Origin: Falcatimonas sp. MSJ-15
GTDB taxonomy: Bacteria > Bacillota > Clostridia > Lachnospirales > Lachnospiraceae
NCBI RefSeq assembly: GCF_018918265.1
Contig: NZ_JAHLQC010000006.1
Span: 62,001-126,000, forward strand
Direction: 5' to 3'
DNA: 64,000 bases
The notes beneath the pieces are model-generated. The model ran no database searches. It was given only the letters and a program-made list of their open reading frames with translations, and was not told where the DNA came from. The translations under genes were made by a program, and so were the position numbers. Below are positions 16,447-25,523 of this stretch, piece after piece. How positions within the stretch are numbered: position 1 is the stretch's first letter; each line of letters opens with the position of its first letter.

Positions 16447-16534
16447 ATTAAGTATCTCCTTATAATAAATATTGTATGAATTGTAAGTACTTTATGAATT
16501 ATAAATGCTTTATAAATTATAGGCATTCTATAAA

Positions 16535-17704
16535 TCAATAGCGTTGCAAATCAAGGTTATTAATATTTAAAAAACTGCATACAGCTTTTGCAATTCCACC
16601 TTTAAGAATATTATCTTTAGAGATGGCAGAAGGTGTTAAGTTACATATACTCTTAAGATTACTATTAAGACTATCAGTGATCTTTGTTGTAATCTCAGGA
16701 CATTCATTAGTAATAATACTATTAACAAGTATTATCTCAGGATTGAACATATTAATAATGTTTCGTACAGCAACTGTCATATATTTTATGAACTCATCCA
16801 TTATGACAATTGCAGTAGAGTCACCTTTTTTATAAGCTTCTATATAATCAGAAAAAGAAGCATCAGATATCTTAGAAGCTTTTCTATATTCTCTTAGAAT
16901 ACTTCTCTCAGAGATATACTGTTCAAGACATCCTCTGTTACCGCAAGGACATTCTCTTCCGTCAACTTCGATAGTGGTATGACCGAATTCACCTGCATGA
17001 CCACTGTAACCTGAATAAAGTTCACCATTTGCAATAAGACCGATACCAACGCCTGTATGAATACTTAACAGAGTCATGTTGTCAAAACGCTTGCTGAATG
17101 TAAGTTCAGCTATTACAGCGAGATTGGCTTCATTCTCAAGGTAGACAGGAATGTTAAAATATTCTTCAAGTTCTTTTTTTACATCAACGTCACCAAGGTC
17201 ATAATAAGGAGTGAATTTGACTTTGTTATCAAACACAACACCATGAATGCCGATGGCTATGCCTTTTATGCGAATAAGACCACCGTCAACATATCCTGCC
17301 ATTCCTTCAATTACATTGATAAGATTCTTAATAATATATGCCGGATTAATATCCATAGCAAAACGGTCAGTCTGTATATTCTCTCCTGTAAGGTCTGAGA
17401 TTGCGGCTGTTACATTATCAACATCAAGGTTAATAGCAATTACATATCCGGCTTCACGATTAAGCATAAGGTTAATAGGCTTTCTGCCTTTTGATGTATC
17501 TTCATTGCCTGTCTCAATTACAAGATTGTTATTAATGAGAACGTCAACTATAGCAGAGATAGTAGCCTTAGTAAGTCCAAGTTTCTTAGAGAGAGAAGCT
17601 CTTGAGATAACTTTTTCTTTTATAATATTTTCGAGGATAAGAGTCTGGTTATAATCTCTTATCATACTGGTTTTACCTGTTTTTATCATATAAATATCAG
17701 CCAT
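16535..17704 (-). CDS. ROK family transcriptional regulator
   Basis: This 389-residue protein joins an N-terminal winged helix (residues 20-75; ASLSKKLGLTKATISAIVD is the recognition segment) to a ROK sugar-kinase-like domain. The ATP/sugar region GVGIGLIANGELYSGYSGHAGEFGH and the zinc motif CPCGNRGCLEQ (about 255-265) are intact. NagC/XylR-type repressors bind a sugar and release DNA. No sugar operon adjoins it, so the effector is unknown. The start is uncertain: GGAGGG is 22 nt before ATG 17704, and a shorter start at MIKTG is possible. Confidence 0.85.
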   Translation of the reverse strand: MADIYMIKTGKTSMIRDYNQTLILENIIKEKVISRASLSKKLGLTKATISAIVDVLINNNLVIETGNEDTSKGRKPINLMLNREAGYVIAINLDVDNVTAAISDLTGENIQTDRFAMDINPAYIIKNLINVIEGMAGYVDGGLIRIKGIAIGIHGVVFDNKVKFTPYYDLGDVDVKKELEEYFNIPVYLENEANLAVIAELTFSKRFDNMTLLSIHTGVGIGLIANGELYSGYSGHAGEFGHTTIEVDGRECPCGNRGCLEQYISERSILREYRKASKISDASFSDYIEAYKKGDSTAIVIMDEFIKYMTVAVRNIINMFNPEIILVNSIITNECPEITTKITDSLNSNLKSICNLTPSAISKDNILKGGIAKAVCSFLNINNLDLQRY

Positions 17705-18070
17705 ATAGTGTAAAAACTGTATAGCACCCTCCTTTTTGGTATAAGATAATAAGTAATTGCAAAAAGCGAAGTATAGTAATTACTTATTATATATAGGATC
17801 TAAATTAAGTTTACAACATCTTTTGTGAGTAAATTAGTCTATAAAGTATTGCAAGTAATAGAATATCATATTTAGTTAAAAAAGTGAACTAATAATAATT
17901 GCCTAAAAAAGCAGGCAGACAGATTCGAAAGTTAGAGCTAGTATAGCATACTTGATACTTGACACACCTAGCGTATATCGATAGAATTAGAACGGCGTTA
18001 TTGATCTGTTTTTGACAATTGTAATTGCCAAAATAGCAGCGAGTAAGAAAGGATAGATACAGGTAATATT
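17705..18070. other. Divergent intergenic region
   Basis: It separates the ROK gene and the rhodanese-TtcA gene. It holds the promoter at 17959, a weak TGCCT/AGGCA hairpin near 17901-17919, and AT-rich tracts. No ORF or known RNA is supported. Confidence 0.4.
17959..17987 (+). promoter_or_regulatory. Promoter of the rhodanese-TtcA and gltX genes
   Basis: TTGACA (17959-17964), 17-nt spacer, TAGAAT (17982-17987), about 84 nt before the start codon. Confidence 0.65.
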
Positions 18071-19222
18071 ATGTGTGAAATATCATACGAAGAATTTATG
18101 CAGCTTGACAGTGACAGTTATATATTAATTGATATACGAGATGCCATTCAGACAGAGTATGGCATGATAAAAGGTGCTATATATATAGATGAGAATGAAG
18201 TATTAGACAGAGCAGATACTTTTGACAAGAATAAGAAGATAATACTCTACTGCGCAAGAGGTGTAGTAAGCCTTGATATAGCAGAACAGTTAAGAGAAAA
18301 AGGCTTTGATGCATATAGTTTTAAGGGCGGTTATAATTCATATATAGCCGAGAGTATAAGAGCAGAGAAGAACGAAGAGAGAGCAAGAGAGATAGAGCAA
18401 AGTATCAGAAAAAAATTTCATAAAGATATTTTTTCTAAGTTTACAAAAGCTATTAATGAGTATGAGCTTGTAAAAGAAGGAGATAAGATAGCTGTATGTA
18501 TATCCGGTGGTAAAGATTCAATGCTTATGGCAAAGCTTTTTCAGGAGTTACAAAGGCATAGAAAATGCCACTTTGAACTTGTATTTCTGGTTATGGATCC
18601 GGGATATAGTGAGACTAACAGACAGGTTATAGAAGGCAATGCAAAGCTTATGGATATCCCAGTTACAATATTTGAATCAGATATATTCAATGCAGTATAT
18701 GATGTTGAGAAATCACCATGTTATCTATGTGCAAGAATGAGAAGAGGACATCTGTACAGTAAGGCAAAAGAACTTGGATGCAATAAGATTGCACTTGGAC
18801 ATCATTATGATGATGTTATAGAGACAATTCTTATGGGAATGTTATATGGCGCACAGGTTCAGACGATGATGCCTAAGTTACACAGTACTAACTTTGAAGG
18901 CATGGAACTTATAAGACCTATGTATCTTATAAGAGAAGACGATATAAAGCATTGGAGAGATTATAATAATCTTAAGTTTATTCAGTGTGCATGTCGCTTT
19001 ACAGATACATGTACAACATGCCGTCCTGATGGCAGCAGTGTGTCAAAGCGAATGGAAGTTAAGAGACTTATAGCTGAGATGAAGAAGAGCAATCCATTTG
19101 TTGAAGCGAATATATTCAAGAGCGTTGAGAATGTTAATCTCAGTACAATTATAGCTTATAAGACAAAAGGCGAGAAACATCATTTTCTTGATACTTATGA
19201 CAATAAGGAAACACAATTGTAA
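18071..19222 (+). CDS. Rhodanese-TtcA fusion, tRNA thiolation-like
   Basis: This 383-residue protein has two domains. Residues 1-100 are a rhodanese with the active cysteine C61 in LYCARGVVS and the FKGGYNSY segment. Residues 115-345 are a PP-loop ATPase of the TtcA group, with SGGKDS (145-150), CYLC (C217, C220) and GHHYDD. The CxxC and the late CACRF/CTTC cysteines could hold an Fe-S cluster. TtcA makes 2-thiocytidine 32 in tRNA. The rhodanese could hand over persulfide sulfur within one chain. gltX follows after 62 bp with no terminator between. The exact tRNA target is inferred from the family. Confidence 0.8.
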   Translation: MCEISYEEFMQLDSDSYILIDIRDAIQTEYGMIKGAIYIDENEVLDRADTFDKNKKIILYCARGVVSLDIAEQLREKGFDAYSFKGGYNSYIAESIRAEKNEERAREIEQSIRKKFHKDIFSKFTKAINEYELVKEGDKIAVCISGGKDSMLMAKLFQELQRHRKCHFELVFLVMDPGYSETNRQVIEGNAKLMDIPVTIFESDIFNAVYDVEKSPCYLCARMRRGHLYSKAKELGCNKIALGHHYDDVIETILMGMLYGAQVQTMMPKLHSTNFEGMELIRPMYLIREDDIKHWRDYNNLKFIQCACRFTDTCTTCRPDGSSVSKRMEVKRLIAEMKKSNPFVEANIFKSVENVNLSTIIAYKTKGEKHHFLDTYDNKETQL

Positions 19223-19284
19223 AAAAAAACACTGTATGATATAATTAGCAAAGCGAAAAAATGAAGTATGAAAGGTGAAAGATA

Positions 19285-20934
19285 ATGGATAATAAGAGAT
19301 TAGCGCAGTTATTATTTCCTGATGTAACAGCTACACCAGAAGATATGGAAAAGAGATTTCCAGAAAGAGATCTGCCAAAGAAAGCTGAAGTAACAAGAAT
19401 GGGTCCAAGTCCAACAGGTTTTATTCATCTTGGTAATCTGTACAGCGCACTTGCAGATGAGAGAATCGCTCATCGTAATGGTGGTGTATTCTATCTTCGT
19501 ATCGAAGATACAGATGAGAAACGTAAAGTTGACGGAGCAGTTGATATAATAATTAATGCCTTAAGATATTTTAATATTGAATTTGATGAAGGCGCAGGAT
19601 TCCCTGATGATGCACCTAATAACCAGTATGGACCATATGTGCAGAGACAGAGAGTTGACATATATCATGTATATGCCAAAGATCTTGTAGAAAAAGGACT
19701 TGCGTATCCATGTTTCTGTGAAGAAGATGCCTTAGAAAAAGTAAGACAGGAGCAGGAGGAAGCAAAAGTATTAACAGGATACTATGGTAAGTATGCAACA
19801 TGCCGTAATCTTACATTAGAGCAGATAGAAGAGAACTTGAAAGCTAACAAACCTTATGTATTAAGACTTCGTTCAAATGGAGATCCGGAAAAAGAGATTA
19901 CATTCGTAGACAGTATCAAAGGCGAGATTAAACTTCCAGAGAATATTCATGATGTAGTATTACTTAAAAAAGATGGAGTTCCAACATATCACTTTGCTCA
20001 TGCGATTGATGATCATCTTATGAGAACAACTGTAGTAATTCGTGGTGGAGAGTGGCTTGCATCAGTACCAATTCATTATGAATTATTCCATGTATTAGGC
20101 TTTAAGATGCCAAAATATGGTCATACAGCACATCTTATGAAGATAGATGAAGAGACAGGTGGTAAGAGAAAGTTATCAAAGAGAAAAGATCCTGAATTAT
20201 CACTTGATTATTACCGTAAAGATGGATATCATCCATTAGCGATGAAAGTATATCTTCTTACATTACTTAACTCTAACTTTGAAGAATGGCATGAAAAATA
20301 TCCTGATAAAGATATTAATGAATTCCCATTCTCAATAGATAAGATGAATCAGTCAGGTGCTCTTTTTGATAAAGATAAGTTACATAGTATATGTAAAAAT
20401 GAACTTTCTAAGTTATCAGAATATGAGATGTATGATTTCATGGAAGACTGGGCTAAGAACAATGACAAGACAGAAGTCCTTGAATGGTTAAGTGACAAAG
20501 AGAAGATGCTTAATGTATTCAGATTATGTATGGGTATCGGACAGAAGAGAAGAAGAAAAGACTTTGAATATGCAACACAGATAGCAGATATGATAAGATA
20601 TTTCTTCGTTGCAGAAGAGATAAAAGACAGCTTCAAATTCGATGAAGATACTGTATCAGATATAATTAAGACATATCTTGCTTCATATAACCATGAAGAA
20701 GATAATTCAGCATGGTTTAACAAGTTAAAAGAGACAGCAGAAAAACTTGGTTTTGCATCAGATATGAAAGCATATAAGGCAAATCCTGAGAACTATAAGG
20801 GTAATGTATCAGATATAGCAGAAGTTATCCGTATAGGTGTAACAGGAATGGCTAATTCACCAGACCTTTGGACAATTAATCATATAATTGGCGAAGACGA
20901 GATGAGAGCACGTTTAACACGTTTTGTAAAATAG
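19285..20934 (+). CDS. gltX: Glutamate-tRNA ligase
   Basis: This 549-residue class I synthetase charges tRNA-Glu. The HIGH-type motif is GPSPTGFIHLGNLYSA (about 38-53). KMSKS-type is RKLSKRKD (about 291-298), in the usual GluRS form. FYLRIEDTDEKR and HYELFHVLGF are further hallmarks. It is longer than many bacterial GltX proteins because of an extended C-terminal anticodon region. AAAGGTGAAAG precedes the ATG. No T-box leader is seen. A strong terminator follows at 20954. Confidence 0.95.
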   Translation: MDNKRLAQLLFPDVTATPEDMEKRFPERDLPKKAEVTRMGPSPTGFIHLGNLYSALADERIAHRNGGVFYLRIEDTDEKRKVDGAVDIIINALRYFNIEFDEGAGFPDDAPNNQYGPYVQRQRVDIYHVYAKDLVEKGLAYPCFCEEDALEKVRQEQEEAKVLTGYYGKYATCRNLTLEQIEENLKANKPYVLRLRSNGDPEKEITFVDSIKGEIKLPENIHDVVLLKKDGVPTYHFAHAIDDHLMRTTVVIRGGEWLASVPIHYELFHVLGFKMPKYGHTAHLMKIDEETGGKRKLSKRKDPELSLDYYRKDGYHPLAMKVYLLTLLNSNFEEWHEKYPDKDINEFPFSIDKMNQSGALFDKDKLHSICKNELSKLSEYEMYDFMEDWAKNNDKTEVLEWLSDKEKMLNVFRLCMGIGQKRRRKDFEYATQIADMIRYFFVAEEIKDSFKFDEDTVSDIIKTYLASYNHEEDNSAWFNKLKETAEKLGFASDMKAYKANPENYKGNVSDIAEVIRIGVTGMANSPDLWTINHIIGEDEMRARLTRFVK

Positions 20935-20953
20935 AATATGAATAAATAATAAG

Positions 20954-21022
20954 ACAGCTATGCATAACAGAATAATCTTAATAATAGATTTTAAGATATA
21001 TTTTGTAGGCATAGCTGTTTTT
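20954..21022 (+). terminator. Rho-independent terminator
   Basis: ACAGCTATGC (20954-20963) pairs with GCATAGCTGT (21009-21018), then TTTTT. It has a long loop of 45 nt. Confidence 0.75.
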
Positions 21023-21309
21023 ACATAATAAAGTGTAACAAAAAGAATATTCAATAATATACATTAATATTATTTATACTTAGTAAAATGGCAATTTAGA
21101 TAGGATAGAAATAGTTTATTGCAGAAAAATAAGTAGATATATGATGGATATTTGGAGGATATTTTAAGATATTTTTTTAGTTGCTACATACTATTGAAAA
21201 AAATACTTTCACATGTTACTATGTTACATAAATAAACACAATGACAGCTTGTCAATAAGAAGTACTGATTGGCAATTAGCACTGACTAAAATAGTAGAAA
21301 GGATATTAT

Positions 21310-22218
21310 ATGACATTACAACAGTTAAGATATGCAGTATGCATAGCAGATAATAAGTCAATTAATAAAGCGGCAGCAGAACTGTTCATAACTCAGCCTA
21401 GTCTGTCAAGTACGATAAAGGATCTTGAGAATGAGATTAATATAACTATTTTTTTAAGATCTAACAGAGGAATAGTTATAACACCGGAAGGTGAAGAATT
21501 CTTAGGATATGCAAGACAGATGCTTGAACATTACAAACTTATAGAAGAGAGATATACTGAGAATAAGAACTTTAAGAAGAAGTTCAGCGTATCTATGCAG
21601 CATTATACATTTGCAGTCGAAGCTTTTATAAGAATGGCAAGAGAATTCGGGCTTGATGAATATGAGTTCGCAGTACATGAGACAAAGACAGCAGAAGTAA
21701 TAGAGAATGTCAAGAATCAGAAGAGTGAGATAGGAATATTATATCTTAATGACTTTAATAGAAAAGTAATAGAGAAGATATTTAAAGAAAGCGAGCTGGA
21801 ATTCATTCCATTGTTTGACTGTAGTATATATGCATATATAAGTAAGAGTAACCCACTTGCAGGTAAAGAAAGTGTGACAATGAAAGAATTAGAAGATTAT
21901 CCATGTCTCTCATTCGAACAGGGACAGAATAATTCATTCTATTTTGCAGAAGAAGTGCTTAGTACATATGATTATAAGAAGATAATCAAAGCAGATGACA
22001 GAGCTACAATGTTAAATCTTATGAAAGGTCTTAATGGATATACATTATGTTCAGGAATAATCTGTCAGGAACTTAATGGTGATGACTATGCTGCAATACC
22101 GCTTGCTAAAGATGAGACTATGACAATAGGATACATTAAGAGAAAGAAGATGCCACTTAGCCGTCTTGGCGAGATGTATATTAATGAACTAAAAAAATAT
22201 GAACAGTATGTGCTTTGA
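21310..22218 (+). CDS. LysR-type transcriptional regulator
   Basis: This 302-residue protein has a classic N-terminal LTTR helix-turn-helix: MTLQQLRYAVCIADNKS, then AAAELFITQPSLSSTIKDLE (residues 22-41). A two-lobe effector domain covers residues 90-295. It lies directly upstream of the ligase/oxidoreductase cluster on the same strand and probably controls it, sensing an aromatic or branched acid. That link rests only on position. The spacer 21023-21309 before it is AT-rich with no clear promoter. Confidence 0.9.
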   Translation: MTLQQLRYAVCIADNKSINKAAAELFITQPSLSSTIKDLENEINITIFLRSNRGIVITPEGEEFLGYARQMLEHYKLIEERYTENKNFKKKFSVSMQHYTFAVEAFIRMAREFGLDEYEFAVHETKTAEVIENVKNQKSEIGILYLNDFNRKVIEKIFKESELEFIPLFDCSIYAYISKSNPLAGKESVTMKELEDYPCLSFEQGQNNSFYFAEEVLSTYDYKKIIKADDRATMLNLMKGLNGYTLCSGIICQELNGDDYAAIPLAKDETMTIGYIKRKKMPLSRLGEMYINELKKYEQYVL

Positions 22219-22285
22219 TGTGCTATAAGGTTAATCTATAACACATAATAAAATTTAGCAATTACCACCTTTTGAAAAAATCATG

Positions 22286-22291
22286 TATAAT
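22286..22291 (+). promoter_or_regulatory. -10 of the paaK operon promoter
   Basis: TATAAT at 22286-22291, preceded by TG. An upstream TTACCA, 18 nt earlier, is a weak -35, consistent with an activator-dependent promoter. The first gene starts about 90 nt later. Confidence 0.4.
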
Positions 22292-22378
22292 CAATTCATA
22301 CTTAATCTATAGGAAATATAGGCTTGAAATATGAGGAACATTAACATGTTATGAGAAGAGATGAAAGGTGGAAAACAA

Positions 22379-23779
22379 ATGGAAGCATATACACAGTTTG
22401 AAGAAGAAAGAGAATTTGAAGTAATTGATGGTAATAAGAAAGTTAAGAAATATTCTAAATATTGGAATGAGAAGTTAGAGACACTTTCAAGAGAAGAACT
22501 TGAAGAAAAACAGTTAGAGGATCTTAAAGAGATAGTAAAATTCTCTTATGAGAATTCTCCATATTACAGAAGAACATTCGATGAAGCAGGAGTAAAACCT
22601 GAAGATATTAAGACACTTAAAGATATTGAGAGATTTCCATTTATTAATAAGCAGACAGAGAGAGATACACAGGGAGTTGGAAGCTTTCTTGGAGAGCTTG
22701 CAGCAGTACCTGAAGAAGATGTTGTATTCATCTCAACATCAACAGGTTCAACAGGTGTACCGACAATGAGTCCTTTTACAAAACAGGACTTTGATGAATT
22801 TCAGGAGACAGAGAGCAGATGGTTCTGGCAGGTAGGTATGAGACCTAATGACAGATATGTGCATGCACTTAACTTCTCATTATATGTAGGAGGACCTGAC
22901 GTAATAGGTGCTCAGAATCTTGGAGCATTATGTATATGGGGTGGAACACTTCCAAGCGAGAGATTGTTATTCATTCTTAAGACATACCAGCCAACAGTAA
23001 TATGGACAAGTCCATCATACGCATGGCAGTTAGGAGAGAAGGCAATCAAAGCCGGAATAGATCCTAAGAAAGACCTTGCAATTAAGAAGATTATTGTTGC
23101 AGGAGAACTTGGCGGTTCAATAGAGTCAACAAGAAAAGCAATCGAAGATCTGTGGGGTGCACAAGTATATGATTTCTACGGATTATCAGATATATTCGGA
23201 GCATGTGCAGCCATGTGTGATGCCAAAGACGGACTTCATATAGCAGAAGATCAGATACTTGTTGAAACAGTTGATCTTAACACAGGAGAAGTATTAAAGC
23301 CGGGTGAAGTCGGAGAACTTGTATATACAACATTAAGAAAACATGCAAGACCAATGATTCGTTTCAGATCAGGAGATATAGGATGGATTGATAATACACC
23401 TTGCTCATGCGGTCGTACACATGGAAGAATACACATTAATGGAAGAAAAGATGATATGTTCATTGTATCAGCAGTTAATGTATTCCCAAGTGATATTGAA
23501 GCTGTTATAAGAGAATTAAAAGGAATTACAGGAGAATACTTAATAAGAGTATTTGATAAAGATTATACTTGCAAGTACTCAGTAGAGATAGAGAAAAATG
23601 CTGATAATATACAGACAGATGAAGAAGTTGCAGCAATAGTATCACAGGCATTAAAAGCAAGAATTGGTGTAAAACCAGATAAAGTTGTTGTTCATGAAGA
23701 TGGTGGACTTAACACACGTTCAGAACACAAATCAAAGAGAATAATAGATGAAAGAAAGTCGAAATATGAAGCAAAATAG
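22379..23779 (+). CDS. Phenylacetate-CoA ligase family enzyme
   Basis: This 466-residue AMP-forming ligase is of PaaK type. The nucleotide loop STSTGSTGVPTMSPFT is at about residues 120-135. YDFYGLSDIFGA is the A5 core and IRFRSGDIGWI the A7 core. CSCGRTHGRIHINGRKDDMFIV is the PaaK-type hinge. The start at 22379 follows AAAGGTGG; the ATG at 22361 includes that site. It interconverts an aryl or acyl acid with its CoA thioester. Next to an oxidoreductase that makes or uses acyl-CoA, it could either release the acid with ATP gain or activate it. The substrate is not fixed by sequence. Confidence 0.88.
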   Translation: MEAYTQFEEEREFEVIDGNKKVKKYSKYWNEKLETLSREELEEKQLEDLKEIVKFSYENSPYYRRTFDEAGVKPEDIKTLKDIERFPFINKQTERDTQGVGSFLGELAAVPEEDVVFISTSTGSTGVPTMSPFTKQDFDEFQETESRWFWQVGMRPNDRYVHALNFSLYVGGPDVIGAQNLGALCIWGGTLPSERLLFILKTYQPTVIWTSPSYAWQLGEKAIKAGIDPKKDLAIKKIIVAGELGGSIESTRKAIEDLWGAQVYDFYGLSDIFGACAAMCDAKDGLHIAEDQILVETVDLNTGEVLKPGEVGELVYTTLRKHARPMIRFRSGDIGWIDNTPCSCGRTHGRIHINGRKDDMFIVSAVNVFPSDIEAVIRELKGITGEYLIRVFDKDYTCKYSVEIEKNADNIQTDEEVAAIVSQALKARIGVKPDKVVVHEDGGLNTRSEHKSKRIIDERKSKYEAK

Positions 23780-24602
23780 TGAAATATATAAGGTAATAGA
23801 TGCACATACTCATATATTTCCCGATAAGATAGCTGATAAAGCTAAGATAACGGTTGGAGAGTTCTATAATCTGCCAATGTATACAAAAGGAACTTATGAT
23901 GAATTAAAAAAAGTAAGTGGAACAGATGATACAGGCAGATATGAGATAGTAAAGCAGCTGGTGTGTTCACCGGCTGCAGTTCCATCTCAGACAAAGAGTA
24001 TTAATACATTTATTGCATCAATATGTGACAAAGATAATAGCCTTATAGGGCTTGGAACACTACATAGAGATAATGAAGATTATATAGCTGAATTAGACAG
24101 AATAGAAGAACTTGGACTTAAGGGAGTCAAGTTCCATTTTGATTTTCAGCAGTTTAATATTGATGATGAGAAGATGTTTGACATATACGAAGAGATTGCA
24201 AGACGTAATATGTTCGTATTATTCCATATGGGAGATCAGAATGTAGATTATTCCAATCCATTAAGACTTAGAAAAGTAATTGAGAGAGTAAGTAATCTTA
24301 AGATAATAGCAGCCCATCTTGGAGGTTACAGACACTTTGAAGAAGCATATACACTTCCATACAGTAAGAATGTGTATTTTGATGTTTCAAGTGTTATATC
24401 ATTTATGACAGATGAAGAATTAAGAGCGATGATTAATAAATATGGAATAAACCACATATTCTTTGGAAGTGATTTTCCAATGTGGAATCCATTTGAAGAA
24501 TTATATAAGCTAGAGAAGTTCAATCTGACACAAGAAGAACTAAGAGCCATAGAATATGACAATTTTGCAAAGTTCATAGAAGAATATCAGACTTGTAATT
24601 AA
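23766..24602 (+). CDS. Amidohydrolase-like TIM-barrel metal-dependent hydrolase
   Basis: This protein of about 278 residues belongs to the amidohydrolase-2 group. The metal motif DAHTHIF is near residue 10, GVKFHFDFQQF at about 125, FHMGDQ at about 155, AAHLGG at about 180 and the final FFGSDFPMWNP at about 239. Relatives are decarboxylases or C-C/C-O hydrolases acting on aromatic acids. It overlaps the ligase gene by 14 nt, so it belongs to the same operon. Start 23748 is equally possible, since both sites have only weak purine runs. Its step in the pathway is unknown. Confidence 0.75.
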   Translation: MKQNSEIYKVIDAHTHIFPDKIADKAKITVGEFYNLPMYTKGTYDELKKVSGTDDTGRYEIVKQLVCSPAAVPSQTKSINTFIASICDKDNSLIGLGTLHRDNEDYIAELDRIEELGLKGVKFHFDFQQFNIDDEKMFDIYEEIARRNMFVLFHMGDQNVDYSNPLRLRKVIERVSNLKIIAAHLGGYRHFEEAYTLPYSKNVYFDVSSVISFMTDEELRAMINKYGINHIFFGSDFPMWNPFEELYKLEKFNLTQEELRAIEYDNFAKFIEEYQTCN

Positions 24603-24699
24603 GGATAATTATATGATTACTTAATAATGATAATAAGTCTTATAAGTACTTGATAATGTAGACACTTGATAGAATATGAGTGAGAGGATAGGTAAAGAC

Positions 24700-25236
24700 A
24701 TGATAGAGATAAGATGGCATGGACGAGGTGGACAGGGTGCATTCACAGCATCTAAATTGCTTGGAGCGGCAGCAGTTACAGATGGATTATATGCACTTAG
24801 TTTTCCTTCATTTGGTCCAGAGAGACGAGGAGCTCCAATACAGGCATTTACTAAGATTGATGATAAGAAGATAACAGATAGAAGTGTTATTACAAAAGGC
24901 GATTATATTATATATCTTGATGAGACATTATATAGTCCGGCTGCAAAAGAAGACTTAAAAGCAGGCGGGCTTATTTTCGTTAATACTAAAGATATAGATA
25001 GATACAGAGATAAGAACGTAATAGCAATAGATGCAGATAGTATATCAAAAGAGATAATAGGCAGAGCAGTGAGCAATACAGCGATGCTTGCGACACTTAT
25101 TGCACATACACATATCGTTGACAGCGAAAGTGCCAAGAAAGTGCTTAAGAATTATCTTCCAGAGAAAATAGTAGAGAAAAATAAGAGCGTAATAGATGAG
25201 ATTATCACTATTGAAAGGAGTAATAACAATGATTAA
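24700..25236 (+). CDS. 2-oxoacid:ferredoxin oxidoreductase, gamma subunit
   Basis: This protein of about 178 residues opens with EIRWHGRGGQGAFTASKLL, the signature of the gamma subunit of POR/VOR/KOR-type enzymes, followed by SFPSFGPERRGAPIQ. ATG 24700 is chosen because the family starts just before the RWHGRGGQG strand. The upstream ATG 24676 has no ribosome binding site. Gene order gamma-delta-alpha-beta matches pyruvate and 2-ketoisovalerate oxidoreductases. Confidence 0.9.
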   Translation: MIEIRWHGRGGQGAFTASKLLGAAAVTDGLYALSFPSFGPERRGAPIQAFTKIDDKKITDRSVITKGDYIIYLDETLYSPAAKEDLKAGGLIFVNTKDIDRYRDKNVIAIDADSISKEIIGRAVSNTAMLATLIAHTHIVDSESAKKVLKNYLPEKIVEKNKSVIDEIITIERSNNND

Positions 25237-25522
25237 GCCTGAGTTAACAGATTATAAAAGACCGGAGAAATTGTCAGAATATCCACAGGCAACCTGCTAT
25301 AAGGCTGGTCATCTTGTTACTAAGAATAGTGGATGGAGAAGTAAGCGACCTGTTGTCAATACAGACAAGTGTGTAGGATGTTTTAGATGCTATATGTATT
25401 GCCCGGATGGAGTTATATTTAAAAAAGACGGTAAAGTAGATATTGATTATGATTTTTGCAAAGGTTGTGGAATATGTGTAAAGACTTGTCCTATAACAGC
25501 AATACAGATGGAGGATGAATAA
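25229..25522 (+). CDS. 2-oxoacid:ferredoxin oxidoreductase, delta (ferredoxin) subunit
   Basis: This 97-residue protein has two 4Fe-4S motifs: CVGCFRCYMYCPDG (about 47-60) and CKGCGICVKTCPITA (about 77-91). It passes electrons from the alpha-beta core to ferredoxin. AAAGGAG before ATG 25229 sets the start. It overlaps the gamma gene by 8 nt. Confidence 0.93.
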   Translation: MIKPELTDYKRPEKLSEYPQATCYKAGHLVTKNSGWRSKRPVVNTDKCVGCFRCYMYCPDGVIFKKDGKVDIDYDFCKGCGICVKTCPITAIQMEDE

Positions 25523-25523
25523 G

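Noticed and set aside
17901-18060. Riboswitch upstream of the rhodanese-TtcA gene
   Set aside because: Only a 5-bp hairpin is visible and no conserved aptamer core was recognised. A simple promoter explains the region.
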